Shown: one piece after another, positions 9,521 through 20,804 of the stretch
Position numbering within the stretch: the stretch's first letter is position 1
Layout: the number at the start of each line of letters is the position of its first letter
From: Gemmatimonadota bacterium
GTDB lineage: Bacteria; Gemmatimonadota; Gemmatimonadetes; JACCXV01
Length of the DNA: 30,019 nt
Reading direction: 5' to 3'
Assembly (NCBI GenBank): GCA_013696835.1
Contig: JACCXV010000125.1
Location: forward strand, 1 to 30,019
Notes under the pieces: generated by a model
Told to the model about the DNA's origin: nothing
The model's input: only the letters and a program-made list of their open reading frames with translations
The model's database searches: none
Position numbers and translations under genes: made by a program

Positions 9521-11004
9521 ATGACATTCGTTCGAGCCATCGCTTCTGCGGGCGTCGGAGCCATGCTCGTGGCCGCCCCCCTGACGGCCCAGATCAGCCT
9601 GGAGCCGATCGGCACCTACGCGACGGGAATCTTCGACGAGGGCGCCGCCGAGATCGCGGCCTACGACCCCGAAACGCAGCGCCTGTTCGTGATCAATGGC
9701 GGGACGGCCTCGCTGGACGTGATCGACATCCGCCTTCCCAGCCTGCCGCGACTGGCGTTCTCGATCGATCTCACGCCCTACGGCGGCGGCGGCACCAGCG
9801 TCGACGTGTACAAGGGCCTGGTGGCGGTCGCCGTCCCGGCCGCGGACGAGACGCGGCCTGGATCCGTCGTGTTCTTCGGTCCCTACGGGCGCTTCCGGGG
9901 CTCCGTGCAGGTGGGGGCGCTGCCCGACATGCTGACCTTCACGCCCGACGGGTCGCGCGTGCTCGTGGCCAACGAGGGCCAGCCGAACGACGACTACACG
10001 GTCGATCCGGAAGGGTCCGTGAGCATCATCGACCTGACGAAGGGCCGCGGAAAGGGAATCATCACGCAGGCGATGGTGACCCACGCGACGTTCACGCACT
10101 TCAATGACGACGAGCTCGATCCGCGGATCCGGATCTTCGGCCCAGGCGCAACGGTTGCCCAGGACCTGGAGCCCGAGTACATCGCCGTTTCGCAGGACGG
10201 CAGGCTGGCGTGGGTGACGCTCCAGCAGAACAACGCTCTCGGGATCCTCGACGTGAACGATGCCTCATTCCGCGAGCTCATCCCGCTGGGAGTCAAGGAT
10301 CACGACCTTCCCGAGAACGCGCTGGACGCCAGCGACGAGGACGGCCGCATCCAGATCCTGAACCGCCCCGTGCGGGGGCTGTACCAGCCCGACGCCATCG
10401 CGGCGTATCGCTCCGCTGGGGCGATCTACCTGGTGACCGCGAACGAGGGGGACAGCCGTGACTACGAGGGGTTCTCGGAGGAGGAGCGCGTGGCGGACCT
10501 GACGCTCGACCCGACGGCCTTTCCCGACGCGGAGGCGCTCCAGCAGGAGGCGGCGCTCGGCCGGCTACGGGTGACCAGCGCCGACGGCGACACCGACGGC
10601 GACGGCGACTTCGACGAGCTGTTCGCCTTCGGTGGCCGCTCGTTCTCGATTAGGGACGCCGCGGGACGGCTCGTGTTCGACAGCGGGGACGACCTCGAGC
10701 GGATCACGGCGGAAGAGCTGCCGGCGGAGTTCAACTCCAGCAACGACGAGAACGGCAGCTTCGACAGCCGCAGCGACGACAAGGGGCCGGAGCCCGAGGG
10801 AGTCGTCCTGGGCAGGCTGTCGGACCGGACCGCGACTTCGCGGGGGACGCCGAGGCTGGCACGGCCGGGGACCTGGGACCTGAGGGGCTGCTCTTCATCC
10901 CACGCGCGCAGAGCCCGACCGGCGAGCCGCTGCTCGTGGTGGCCAACGAGGTGAGCGGGACGACCACGATCTACCGCATCGTGGAGGGCGCGCCCGCGCT
11001 CTGA
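9521..11004 (+). pseudogene. Secreted choice-of-anchor I (beta-propeller) protein with internal deletion and frame loss
   Basis: The start is ATG 9521 with AAAGG twelve bases upstream, followed by a signal peptide (residues 1-23, cleavage likely after LTA before Q24). The mature part matches the choice-of-anchor I family of extracellular beta-propeller-like proteins: the ETQRLFVING opening, DMLTFTPDGSRVLVANEGQP, EPEYIAVSQDGRLAWVTLQQNNA, YLVTANEGDSRDY and DDKGPEPEGV. At about 10823-10833 (GGACCGGACCG) the expected segment, usually about 33 residues with a TYAF..GLER..MVYD pattern, is missing. The family sequence then resumes in a different frame as DRDFAGDAEAGTAGDLGPEG and runs to a normal end, ANEVSGTTTIYRIVEGAPAL, with TGA at 11002. 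The first frame runs on out of register to 10954. The shift requires loss of 3n+1 bases. Function in the family is poorly known; some members sit next to phosphatase or nuclease domains. Real decay or an assembly collapse are both possible. Confidence 0.7.
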
Positions 11005-11029
11005 CGAACGCCCGCCACCAGCGCGCCGA

Positions 11030-11059
11030 GAGGGGCGGTTCCGCGAGGGGCCGCCCCTC
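11030..11059 (+). terminator. Possible terminator hairpin after the choice-of-anchor I gene
   Basis: GAGGGGCGG (11030-11038) pairs perfectly with CCGCCCCTC (11051-11059) around a 12-base loop, 26 bases after the stop at 11004. No T tract follows, so termination ability is uncertain. Confidence 0.45.
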
Positions 11060-11234
11060 GTGCGCATGCCGCCTTCTCTGGGGTCGCAACGCGTCCCGCT
11101 GCTACTTTCCAGGGCTCACCGGCGGTAGATTGCAAGGTTCCTCTCCGGCCGTGACCCTCGTGGGTGTCTCACGGGCCAGGGGGCCCACCACCTCCGTACG
11201 AGAGATCTCCTCCATGGCTCAAGGTCACGGATCG

Positions 11235-14094
<2,860 letters not shown>

Positions 14095-14096
<2 letters not shown>

Positions 14097-14101
14097 GGAG
14101 G
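14095..14101 (+). promoter_or_regulatory. Strong Shine-Dalgarno for the small lipoprotein
   Basis: GAGGAGG overlaps the uvrA stop codon (TGA 14094-14096) and ends nine bases before ATG 14111. It decides the lipoprotein start and ties its translation closely to uvrA. Confidence 0.8.
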
Positions 14102-14110
14102 CACCCATCC

Positions 14111-14530
14111 ATGCGCGCACGCCTGATCCCGATCCTGATCCTGCTGCCCGCGGTCCTGATCTCGACAGCCTGCGGCGGAGACGACCCGGACTTCCTGGCG
14201 CCGGGCGCGGGCGACTTCGTGCAGCTCGTCCAGCCTGGCGACGGCGACACGATCACGTCCGACGAGTTCGCGCGCCGCTCCGTATCCATCGTCCTCAACT
14301 TCACCATCGCCGAAGGCTTCACCTTCGCGTCGCTGCAGAGCTTCCGCTACGATGGGGACGACGTCCGCGACCGGCTCGACCGGGTGAACGAGGGGGACCC
14401 GCTCCAGCGCGTGAGCTTCTCCTTCCAGCCCGACGAGGCGGAAGAGGGCTCTCACGAGGTGCAGGTCGTGTACGCCGACACGCGCGGCACGATCCATCGC
14501 ATCCGCTGGGACTTCGAGGTCGAGGGCTGA
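14111..14530 (+). CDS. Small predicted lipoprotein, unknown function
   Basis: This 139-residue protein begins with a charged n-region, a hydrophobic stretch (5-17) and a lipobox-like STAC, with Cys21 as the modified residue, followed by GGDD. The mature part is about 118 residues, acidic and beta-prone, with a Gly-Asp-rich opening and an end (SHEVQVVYADTRGTIHRIRWDFEVEG) that reads like the last strands of an Ig-like or fibronectin-like fold. No family is recognised. It starts 14 bases after uvrA with a very good ribosome site, so it is probably on the uvrA transcript, but nothing links it to repair. The lipobox has Ser rather than Leu at -3, which slightly weakens the lipoprotein call. Confidence 0.75.
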   Translation: MRARLIPILILLPAVLISTACGGDDPDFLAPGAGDFVQLVQPGDGDTITSDEFARRSVSIVLNFTIAEGFTFASLQSFRYDGDDVRDRLDRVNEGDPLQRVSFSFQPDEAEEGSHEVQVVYADTRGTIHRIRWDFEVEG

Positions 14531-14562
14531 GCCCGACCACCGGACCACGCTAGGCCGCGCCT

Positions 14563-15228
14563 TTGTCCATCCTGGACATCATCGGCCCGGAGATGGTCGG
14601 GCCTTCCAGCTCCCATACCGCCGGCGCGCTGCGTCTGGCGCGCGTGGCGCGCAGCCTCGTCGGTGGCACGCCTGAGCGCGCCCGCGTCGGCCTGCACGGC
14701 TCCTTCGGGAAGACCTACAAGGGGCACGGCACCGACCGCGCCGTTGCGGCGGGCCTGCTGGGCTTCGAGCCCGACGACCCGCGCATCGTCGCCGCGCTGC
14801 ACCTCGCCGGCAAGGAAGGGCTCGAGCTCCACTTCGAGGAAGCGAACCTCGGGGAGAAGATGCACCCGAACACCCTGCGGATCGTCGCCGAGCGGAGCGG
14901 CGAAGAGGCCGAGCTACTGGGGTCCTCCGTCGGCGGCGGCTTCATCGAGGTGTCCCGGATCGACGGCTACCCGGTGCTGCTGCACGGCGAATACCACACG
15001 CTGATGGTCGTCGCAGACGACATCCCCGGGACCGTGGCGGCCGTGACGCAGCTCTTCGCCGAACGGTCGGTGAACCTGGCCTACATGGAGGTGCGGCGAA
15101 AGCGGAAGGGAGAGCGGGCACTGATGATTCTGCAGTTCGATCAGCCGCTCGATGCGACGGCCCTGGCCGAGATCCGCGCCTTCCCCTGGCTGCACAGCGC
15201 GAGACCGATCCCCAAGCTGGTCCAGTAG
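14563..15228 (+). CDS. sdaAB: L-serine dehydratase, iron-sulfur type, beta subunit
   Basis: This is a 221-residue regulatory/small subunit of two-part L-serine ammonia-lyase. It opens with LDIIGPEMVGPSSSHTAGALR, where GPSSSHT is the conserved signature, followed by GSFGKTYKGHGTDRA. The C-terminal third (about 145-221, YHTLMVVADDIPGTVAAVTQLFAE) is an ACT domain, which in this family binds serine or stabilises the complex. The TTG start is forced: a TAG at 14551 closes the frame just upstream, and the next in-frame candidates would delete the signature. It lies 32 bases after the small lipoprotein gene and 124 bases before the alpha subunit. Together the subunits convert L-serine to pyruvate and ammonia. 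Length is normal and no residue is missing that I can see. Confidence 0.92.
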   Translation: MSILDIIGPEMVGPSSSHTAGALRLARVARSLVGGTPERARVGLHGSFGKTYKGHGTDRAVAAGLLGFEPDDPRIVAALHLAGKEGLELHFEEANLGEKMHPNTLRIVAERSGEEAELLGSSVGGGFIEVSRIDGYPVLLHGEYHTLMVVADDIPGTVAAVTQLFAERSVNLAYMEVRRKRKGERALMILQFDQPLDATALAEIRAFPWLHSARPIPKLVQ

Positions 15229-15352
15229 GGGTCGCCGGGCGGGCGGCCGAGCGCAGGCCGACGGCTTCCCGCGGGATGGGATTACCTTCCATTCCCCCTG
15301 GAACGACATTCCCGCTGAACCAACCCGAAGCGCCACCACCGGAGCACGCCCC

Positions 15353-16261
15353 ATGTTCGGATCGATGGCTGAAATGGTCCAGCGCGCACGGGACGCGGGA
15401 ACGAGCTGCTGGCGCGTGGTCCTCGACGAGGACCTTTCCCAGATCACCCTCGGCGAGGACGAGGTCCTCGGCACCCTCCGCTCGCGGCTTGCCACGATGC
15501 GCGAGGCGGTGGCCCTTGGCCTGGAGGGGAAGACGACCTCGCTCTCGGGGCTCTCGGGAGGGGGAGCGCACCGCTTCCGCGACTGGAGCCGCGGCGCAGG
15601 CGGCGGCGGGGAAGGCGGCGAACGTGGGCCGCTGTCCGGACCCTTCTGCGCGCCCATGATCGCACGCGCGCTCGCCACTATGGAGATCAACGCCGCGATG
15701 GGGCGCATCGTCGCGTCGCCGACCGCCGGGAGCGCGGGCATCCTGCCGGCCATCTTCCTCACGCTGGAGGAGGTGCGGGGCATCGACGAGGAGACCCTGC
15801 TGCGCGGTCTGATCACCGCCGGCGGCATCGGGGGCGTGTTCCGCGCGCGGGCGAGCCTCTCCGGTGCCGAAGGCGGGTGTCAGGCGGAGACCGGCTCCGC
15901 GGCCGCCATGGCAGCCGGGGCCGTCGTCGAGATGCTCGGCGGCGCGCCCGCGATGGTGTCCGAGGCCGTCTCGTTCACGATCCAGGGCATGCTGGGTCTG
16001 ATCTGCGACCCGCTGGGAGGGCTCGTCGAGATCCCCTGCATCACGCGCAACGTGAGCGCGGCCATGCAGGCCGTCGCGGCTGCCGATATGGCGCTGGCCG
16101 GCCTCACCTTCCCCATCCCGGCCGACGAGGTGCTGGACGTGATGGGCGAGATCGGGCGCGAGCTGCCGGAGCGGTATCGGGAGACGGGGCTCGGGGGCCT
16201 GGCCGCGACTCCCACGGGGCAGCTCCTCAAGATCCAGGTCATGGGAGGGGAGCTCGCATGA
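15353..16261 (+). CDS. sdaAA: L-serine dehydratase, iron-sulfur type, alpha (catalytic) subunit
   Basis: The protein is 302 residues from ATG 15353, with GGAG eight bases upstream. It carries the 4Fe-4S ligand set with the family's exact spacing: Cys176, Cys218 and Cys229 (C-x41-C-x10-C), within GGCQAETGSAAAM, GLICDP and VEIPC. ASPTAGSAGILPA and TAGGIGGVF are further family signatures, and the SGGGAHR segment (about 66-72) matches the N-terminal substrate loop. The cluster acts as Lewis acid in eliminating the serine hydroxyl, so the enzyme is oxygen-sensitive. It follows sdaAB as in Bacillus-type operons. A TACCTT (15283-15288) in the gap could be a -10 element, but no -35 fits, so read-through from sdaAB is as likely. 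The stop overlaps the first ATG of the tandem repeat at 16258. Confidence 0.94.
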   Translation: MFGSMAEMVQRARDAGTSCWRVVLDEDLSQITLGEDEVLGTLRSRLATMREAVALGLEGKTTSLSGLSGGGAHRFRDWSRGAGGGGEGGERGPLSGPFCAPMIARALATMEINAAMGRIVASPTAGSAGILPAIFLTLEEVRGIDEETLLRGLITAGGIGGVFRARASLSGAEGGCQAETGSAAAMAAGAVVEMLGGAPAMVSEAVSFTIQGMLGLICDPLGGLVEIPCITRNVSAAMQAVAAADMALAGLTFPIPADEVLDVMGEIGRELPERYRETGLGGLAATPTGQLLKIQVMGGELA

Positions 16262-16317
16262 CCGGCGCTCCGGCCCCATGACCGGCGCTCCGGCCCCATG
16301 ACCGGCGCCCCCGCTCC
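16258..16317 (+). repeat. Three tandem copies of a 20-bp unit, each beginning ATGACCGGCG, at the sdaAA/DUF1611 junction
   Basis: Copies lie at 16258-16277, 16278-16297 and 16298-16317; the first two are identical and the third differs near its end. The 20-base period puts each ATG in a different frame. Copies 1 and 2 each encode MTGAPAP followed by a TGA that overlaps the next copy's ATG, and only copy 3 opens into the DUF1611 gene. The first ATG overlaps the sdaAA stop as ATGA. This looks like an original stop-start overlap pushed downstream by two slippage duplications. Confidence 0.9.
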
Positions 16318-17476
16318 CTGCCCGGAGGCGAGGCCTGCCGTGGAGCCGCGCTCGGAAGCCCGCGAGCTGGTCCTCCGCAGCTGCGAAGAGCCGAGACGGC
16401 GGATGCTCATCCTCGCGGACGGCCGCTTCAGCGTCCTCGACGCCAAGACCGCCACCTGCGTGATCCGCTATCGCGGGGAGGAGGTGGTCGCCGTCCTCGA
16501 CCGGCAGACGGCGGGCCGCACGGCCGGGGAGGTGGTCGGCGTGGGTGGCTCGATCCCGGTGGTCGGCACGCTCGACGAGGGACTCGCGCTAGCTCCCGAC
16601 ATGCTTCTCGTCGGCGTGGCACCGCGTGGCGGGCGGCTGCCGGAGGCGTGGCGGGAGATGATCCTGGGAGCGCTGGCGCGCGGGCTCGAGGTGGTGAGCG
16701 GCCTCCACACGTTCATCGGCGACGACGCGGAGCTGGCCCAGGCGGCCGCTGCGGGAGGCGGCACGATCCGCGATCTGCGGCGCGTTCCCGACGACCTGCC
16801 GGTTGCGTCGGGACTGGCCGCGGATGTGGGCGCGACGGTGGTGCTCACGGTTGGCAGCGACTGCAACGTGGGGAAGATGACCGCCGCGATGGAGGTCGTG
16901 CTGGCGGCGCGCAGACGGGGGCGCCGGGCGGCGTTCGCGCCCACCGGCCAGACGGGGCTGCTGCTCGGCGGCTGGGGCCTCGCCGTGGATCGCGTGATCG
17001 CCGACTTCGTCGCTGGCGCCGCCGAGCGCATCGTCCTGCGCAACGCGCCGGGGGCGGAGCTGGTGGTGGTCGAGGGCCAGGGCTCCATCTTCCATCCGGG
17101 CTATTCGGGCGTGACCCTGGGACTGCTGCACGGTTCGATGCCCGACGCGCTGATCCTCGTCCATCAGCCCACGCGCGAGCGCTCGCTGAACGACGGCGTG
17201 CCGATCCCCCGCCTGCCCGAGCTCGTGCGGGCGTACGAGGCGCTCGCCGCACCGCTCAAGCCCGCCCGCGTCGTCGCGATCGCGATCAACGGCTACGACC
17301 TGGCTGACGCCGCGGCCCGGGACTGGGCGCGGCGGGCCGAGGACGAGACCGGGCTACCCGCCGTCGATCCCGTGCGCTTCGGGGCAGAGGCCCTGCTCGA
17401 GCCCCTCGTGGCTCTGCGCAAGGGGACTCCCACGTGGACTCCTTTCGCTCCCGGCCACAACGGCGGGCAGCCGTGA
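16298..17476 (+). CDS. DUF1611 protein, DgcN family (D-glutamate N-acetyltransferase-like)
   Basis: This is a 392-residue cytoplasmic protein. After a Pro/Glu-rich lead comes a Rossmann-like N-terminal part (about 37-130, LILADGRFSVLDAKTA, VGGSIPVVGTLDEGL). The C-terminal P-loop part follows with GSDCNVGKMT (186-195), the GKMT-type nucleotide loop typical of the family, PTGQTGLLLGGWG and VVEGQGSIFHPGYSGVTLGLLHG. Some characterised members (DgcN) N-acetylate D-glutamate, after which the enolase-superfamily partner DgcA racemises it. The same pairing is present here, supporting that role, but the substrate is inferred. The ATG at 16298 is in the third 20-bp repeat; ATG 16278 and 16258 are out of frame. 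The gene lies between sdaAA and the epimerase, in an apparent amino-acid catabolic operon. Confidence 0.82.
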   Translation: MTGAPAPCPEARPAVEPRSEARELVLRSCEEPRRRMLILADGRFSVLDAKTATCVIRYRGEEVVAVLDRQTAGRTAGEVVGVGGSIPVVGTLDEGLALAPDMLLVGVAPRGGRLPEAWREMILGALARGLEVVSGLHTFIGDDAELAQAAAAGGGTIRDLRRVPDDLPVASGLAADVGATVVLTVGSDCNVGKMTAAMEVVLAARRRGRRAAFAPTGQTGLLLGGWGLAVDRVIADFVAGAAERIVLRNAPGAELVVVEGQGSIFHPGYSGVTLGLLHGSMPDALILVHQPTRERSLNDGVPIPRLPELVRAYEALAAPLKPARVVAIAINGYDLADAAARDWARRAEDETGLPAVDPVRFGAEALLEPLVALRKGTPTWTPFAPGHNGGQP

Positions 17477-17513
17477 GTCGGGGCGCACCCGCCGGGGCGC
17501 AGGCGGTGAAACC

Positions 17514-18599
17514 ATGAAGCTGCGCGTGGTCCCCTTCCGGATCCATCCCCGCCATGCCTTCACGATCGCCCGTTCGAGCCACACGTGGTACGACAACGTG
17601 CGCGTCGAGGTGGAGGAGGAGGGGATCACCGGCTTCGGCGAGGCCGCGCCATCCGCCTTCTACGGTGAGACGCAGGGGACGGTGCTCGCGGCGCTGGAGG
17701 CCCTGCGCCCCGCCATCGAGGAGGGACACCCTGACGAGGTGCGCGCGCTGGAGGGGGCGCTCGAGCGGCGCCTCGGGGGCAACGGCGCCGCTCGCTCCGC
17801 GGTCTCCGCCGCCTGCCACGACTGGCGCGGGAAGCGCTACGGAGCCCCCCTCCACCGCCTGCTCGGGGCGGGGATCGCGACCATTCCTCCCACGTCGTTC
17901 ACGATCGCCATCGCCGCCCCCGCCGAGATGGCGGCGCGCGTAGCGGAGGCCGGGGAGTTCCGCCGGCTCAAGGTGAAGATGGGCTTCGAGGGTGACGAGG
18001 AGGCGATCCGGCGCATCGCCCAGGTGTCGGACGTCCCGTTGCGCGTCGATGCGAACGCCGGCTGGACGCGAAGCTCCGCCCTGCGGAAGCTGGACCTGCT
18101 GGAGGAGCTCGGGGTCGAGCTCGTCGAGCAGCCTCTGCCCGCGGCTGACCTGGAGGGCCTCGCCGCGCTGCGCGACGCCTCGAGCATCCCCGTCATCGCC
18201 GACGAGTCCTGCGTCACCGCCCGTGACCTGGCCCGCCTCGCGGGCGTGGTGGACGGCGTCAACGTGAAGCTCGCCAAGGCCGGATCGATCGGGGAGGCGC
18301 TGCGGATCATCGAGGGAGCGCGCGCTCTCGGCATGCTCGTCATGCTGGGATGCATGATCGAGTCCACGCTGGGAATCTCCGCGGCGGCGCATCTCTCGCC
18401 GCTGGTGGATTACGTGGACCTGGACGGGCACCTGCTTATCGGCGACGATCCGTTCACTGGCTTGCGCCTGGTGGACGGCTGCGTGCTGCCGTCGGGGGAG
18501 CCGGGCCTCGGCGTTCGTCCCGCGGACAGCCGCGAAGACGGCGGCGGCGGCGAGGATATCCATGTCGAGGAAGCCGGAAAGGAGCGAGGCAGACCATGA
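17514..18599 (+). CDS. Enolase-superfamily dipeptide epimerase / DgcA-type N-acetyl-Glu racemase
   Basis: This is a 361-residue muconate-lactonizing-type enolase-superfamily enzyme. The catalytic set is complete: KVK (Lys153, Lys155), Mg ligands Asp179 (VDANAGW), Glu205 (VEQPLP) and Asp230 (ADES), and the second acid/base Lys252 in NVKLAK. CMIES and the late LDGHLLIGDDP (DxD-like) match Ala-Glu epimerases. The capping domain is at about 1-120. Two close family functions fit. One is L-Ala-D/L-Glu epimerase for murein tripeptide recycling; the other is N-acetyl-D-glutamate racemase (DgcA), which the adjacent DUF1611 gene favours. The sequence alone does not separate them. The start is ATG 17514, 37 bases after the DUF1611 stop, and the stop overlaps the next gene as ATGA. 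Confidence 0.88.
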   Translation: MKLRVVPFRIHPRHAFTIARSSHTWYDNVRVEVEEEGITGFGEAAPSAFYGETQGTVLAALEALRPAIEEGHPDEVRALEGALERRLGGNGAARSAVSAACHDWRGKRYGAPLHRLLGAGIATIPPTSFTIAIAAPAEMAARVAEAGEFRRLKVKMGFEGDEEAIRRIAQVSDVPLRVDANAGWTRSSALRKLDLLEELGVELVEQPLPAADLEGLAALRDASSIPVIADESCVTARDLARLAGVVDGVNVKLAKAGSIGEALRIIEGARALGMLVMLGCMIESTLGISAAAHLSPLVDYVDLDGHLLIGDDPFTGLRLVDGCVLPSGEPGLGVRPADSREDGGGGEDIHVEEAGKERGRP

Positions 18600-20773
18600 A
18601 GCTCGACGTCGGGGCGCGGAGGATGTCTTCCCGCGTGACGGGGATGCTGCTGGCGGCGGCGCTCGCGTGCGCCGGGGATCCGCCCGTGGGACCGGGGAAT
18701 TCCGCGGGCCCGCTGGCACCAGGGTCAATCGCCGGCCGAGTGCGTGACGCCGGGGGAGCTGCGCTCGCGGGGGTTCGCGTGACGGCCGGCACGCCATCCC
18801 CAGTGGCATCCGCCGTGACCGACCGCGAGGGCCGCTTCACGCTCGGCGACCTGCAGCCCGGCGCGTACGTGGTGGCCGCCGTGGCCGACGGCTACGGCCC
18901 GGTCTCCTCGTCGGTGGTCGTGACGGCGGGCTCCGCCTCGGCGGTGGACCTCGCCCTCGCGTCCCTGACGGACGAGCCTGGTCCGCAGGCCGGCTCCGTG
19001 GCGGGCCGGGTACTCCGCGCCGACGGTGCACTCGTGGGTGGAGGCATCGAGGTGCGGGTTCGCGCGGCTGCGGAGGGGTGCGACGCCGAAGCTGGTATCG
19101 CGACAGGCGCGACGGATGCGCTCGGACGCTGGGGGGCGCGAGGGCTTCCGCCCGGTGATTACGTGGCCTGCGCCCGGGCGTCGGTGGGCGGGAGGTCCTT
19201 CTCCGGCAGCTCGGCGTTCACCCTCGGGGCAGGCTCCTCGGTGGAGGCGGACGTCCTGTTGCGGCAGCAGGTCTCTGCGCCGTCCGCGCTCGAAGGAGGC
19301 GGGGCCGGTGTGGTCGCGCTGGGCGACGTCTTCCCCTACACGTTCACGATCGTGAGCGACGGCGAGGGCGGTTCGCACGAGGTCATCGTGACCGACACCC
19401 TGCCGCTCCTAGACGACCCGGCGGGACCGCCGGGTCCGCGGGACCGCGACGGCAACCAGGCGTTCCGCTACGTCACCGACAAGCCGACCTTCGATCCCGT
19501 CGCGATCCGCTACTACGTGGACGAGCGGGACGACGAGGGCGGGACGGCCACCGATCTCTGCTTTCAGGGCCCAGGGCCCTCTCTCCCCGCGCCGTTCGTG
19601 CGGCCCGCCTCCACGGCGCTGTGCGGCGCATTCCGGGAGTTCGCCACGATCGCCGAGGCTCGGACCGCCGCGGAGACGGCTTCCAGAGACGGCGATCAGA
19701 TCGTGGCCGTCGAGTACTACATCGAGGAGATCCTGGCCCGGACGCCCACGGGCGGAGACGTGGAGGCTGAGGATTCCTTCGAGGTGATCGTCGAGGCCAT
19801 TCACTCCGTCAACGAGTTCCGGCTGGATAACGGCGCGGTCCCCGCGATTGCGGACGAGAACGGCTGCTGGTGCAACCTCGTCACGGCGATCTCGGCGGAG
19901 AACGACTTTGTGGCGAAGGGTGACTGCACGCGTGTCGTCGAGGCCGTGCTGGAAGTGCGGAAGACGCTGGCCGACGCCGTCGTTCCGGCCGGCAGCCAGG
20001 CGGAGTTCCTGGTGGAGCTCGGCAACGTGGGCTCCGCGCCGCTCGGCGAGGTGACGGTGAACGACACGCTCGACCCCTCCTTCTCGAGTCCGCTCACGGG
20101 CGATCCCGGACTCGTCATGGAGGAAGGGCTCTGCGCCGGTTGCACGATCGGCTTCAGCACCGACTCGAGCGTGGTCACGATCACGATCCCCTCGGTTCCC
20201 TCAACCGATGCGGATGGCGACGGCATCCTGGATGACGACGAGGGCTTCCGGGTGGCGAACCTGGTTACCCGCACGCCCCTGCGGGCGGGGACGTTCTGCA
20301 ACCGGGTTACGGCGCGGGATGAGGCGGGCCGCACGGACTCGGACCTGGCATGCGCCGTGACACGCTCCGAGGTCGAGCTCGACGTGGTCAACGAGGACGG
20401 CCTGCTCGGCGCCGGAGGGTTCGAGGACATGGAGACGTTTCGCGTGGGGGACTCGGTGGCCTATCGGACGCTGATCACCAACCGTTCGAGCGTCGCGGCG
20501 ACCGGCCTGACCGTCCTCTGGGAGATCGCCCCCGGATCGCGGATCCTGGGCTTCGCGACGAAGTTGCTTGCCGATCCGGCGGGGATCGCGTGCTCGACCG
20601 CCAGCGACACGTGCTCGCTTGAGCTTCCGGAGCTGGGCCCGGGAGCCTCTGTCGCGCTGGACTACCTGACGGTGGCGAATGGCGTCGGATCCGACGTCAA
20701 TCGCATACGGCTCTTGGCGGCCGAACTCGGCCTTCCGCTGGTGAACGAGGAGCCGACCACGGTTACGCCCTAG
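18596..20773 (+). CDS. DUF11/carboxypeptidase-regulatory lipoprotein (smaller paralogue)
   Basis: This encodes 725 residues from ATG 18596, with AAGGAG eleven bases upstream and the start overlapping the epimerase stop (ATGA). The signal ends in AALAC, with Cys25 as the likely lipid site. Two carboxypeptidase-regulatory-like beta domains (about 43-112 and 133-222) are followed by a region of DUF11-type repeats (about 242-725), with the pattern DTLPL, FRYVTD..FDP..IRYY, GDVEAEDSFE, AENDF and LEVRKTL..VVPAG. A calcium-type loop DADGDGILDDDEG lies in the late part. The final NEEPTTVTP is shared with the larger paralogue at 21069. It is probably an outer-membrane or cell-surface protein; binding partner and purpose are unknown. 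The overlap with a catabolic enzyme gene is odd for a surface protein. Confidence 0.8.
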   Translation: MKLDVGARRMSSRVTGMLLAAALACAGDPPVGPGNSAGPLAPGSIAGRVRDAGGAALAGVRVTAGTPSPVASAVTDREGRFTLGDLQPGAYVVAAVADGYGPVSSSVVVTAGSASAVDLALASLTDEPGPQAGSVAGRVLRADGALVGGGIEVRVRAAAEGCDAEAGIATGATDALGRWGARGLPPGDYVACARASVGGRSFSGSSAFTLGAGSSVEADVLLRQQVSAPSALEGGGAGVVALGDVFPYTFTIVSDGEGGSHEVIVTDTLPLLDDPAGPPGPRDRDGNQAFRYVTDKPTFDPVAIRYYVDERDDEGGTATDLCFQGPGPSLPAPFVRPASTALCGAFREFATIAEARTAAETASRDGDQIVAVEYYIEEILARTPTGGDVEAEDSFEVIVEAIHSVNEFRLDNGAVPAIADENGCWCNLVTAISAENDFVAKGDCTRVVEAVLEVRKTLADAVVPAGSQAEFLVELGNVGSAPLGEVTVNDTLDPSFSSPLTGDPGLVMEEGLCAGCTIGFSTDSSVVTITIPSVPSTDADGDGILDDDEGFRVANLVTRTPLRAGTFCNRVTARDEAGRTDSDLACAVTRSEVELDVVNEDGLLGAGGFEDMETFRVGDSVAYRTLITNRSSVAATGLTVLWEIAPGSRILGFATKLLADPAGIACSTASDTCSLELPELGPGASVALDYLTVANGVGSDVNRIRLLAAELGLPLVNEEPTTVTP

Positions 20774-20789
20774 CCGGGGATGCCCCGGC
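20773..20789 (+). terminator. GC hairpin directly after the smaller DUF11 gene
   Basis: GCCGGGG (20773-20779) and CCCCGGC (20783-20789) pair perfectly around ATG, beginning at the last base of the stop codon. No T tract follows. It may protect the 3' end or give partial termination. Confidence 0.4.
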
Positions 20790-20804
20790 GTGGCCCCCTG
20801 CTTG

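Noticed and set aside
11130..11234. Upstream extension of uvrA to 11130
   Set aside because: The added residues do not match UvrA and cover a likely promoter region; ATG 11235 has a ribosome site and fits the family N-terminus.
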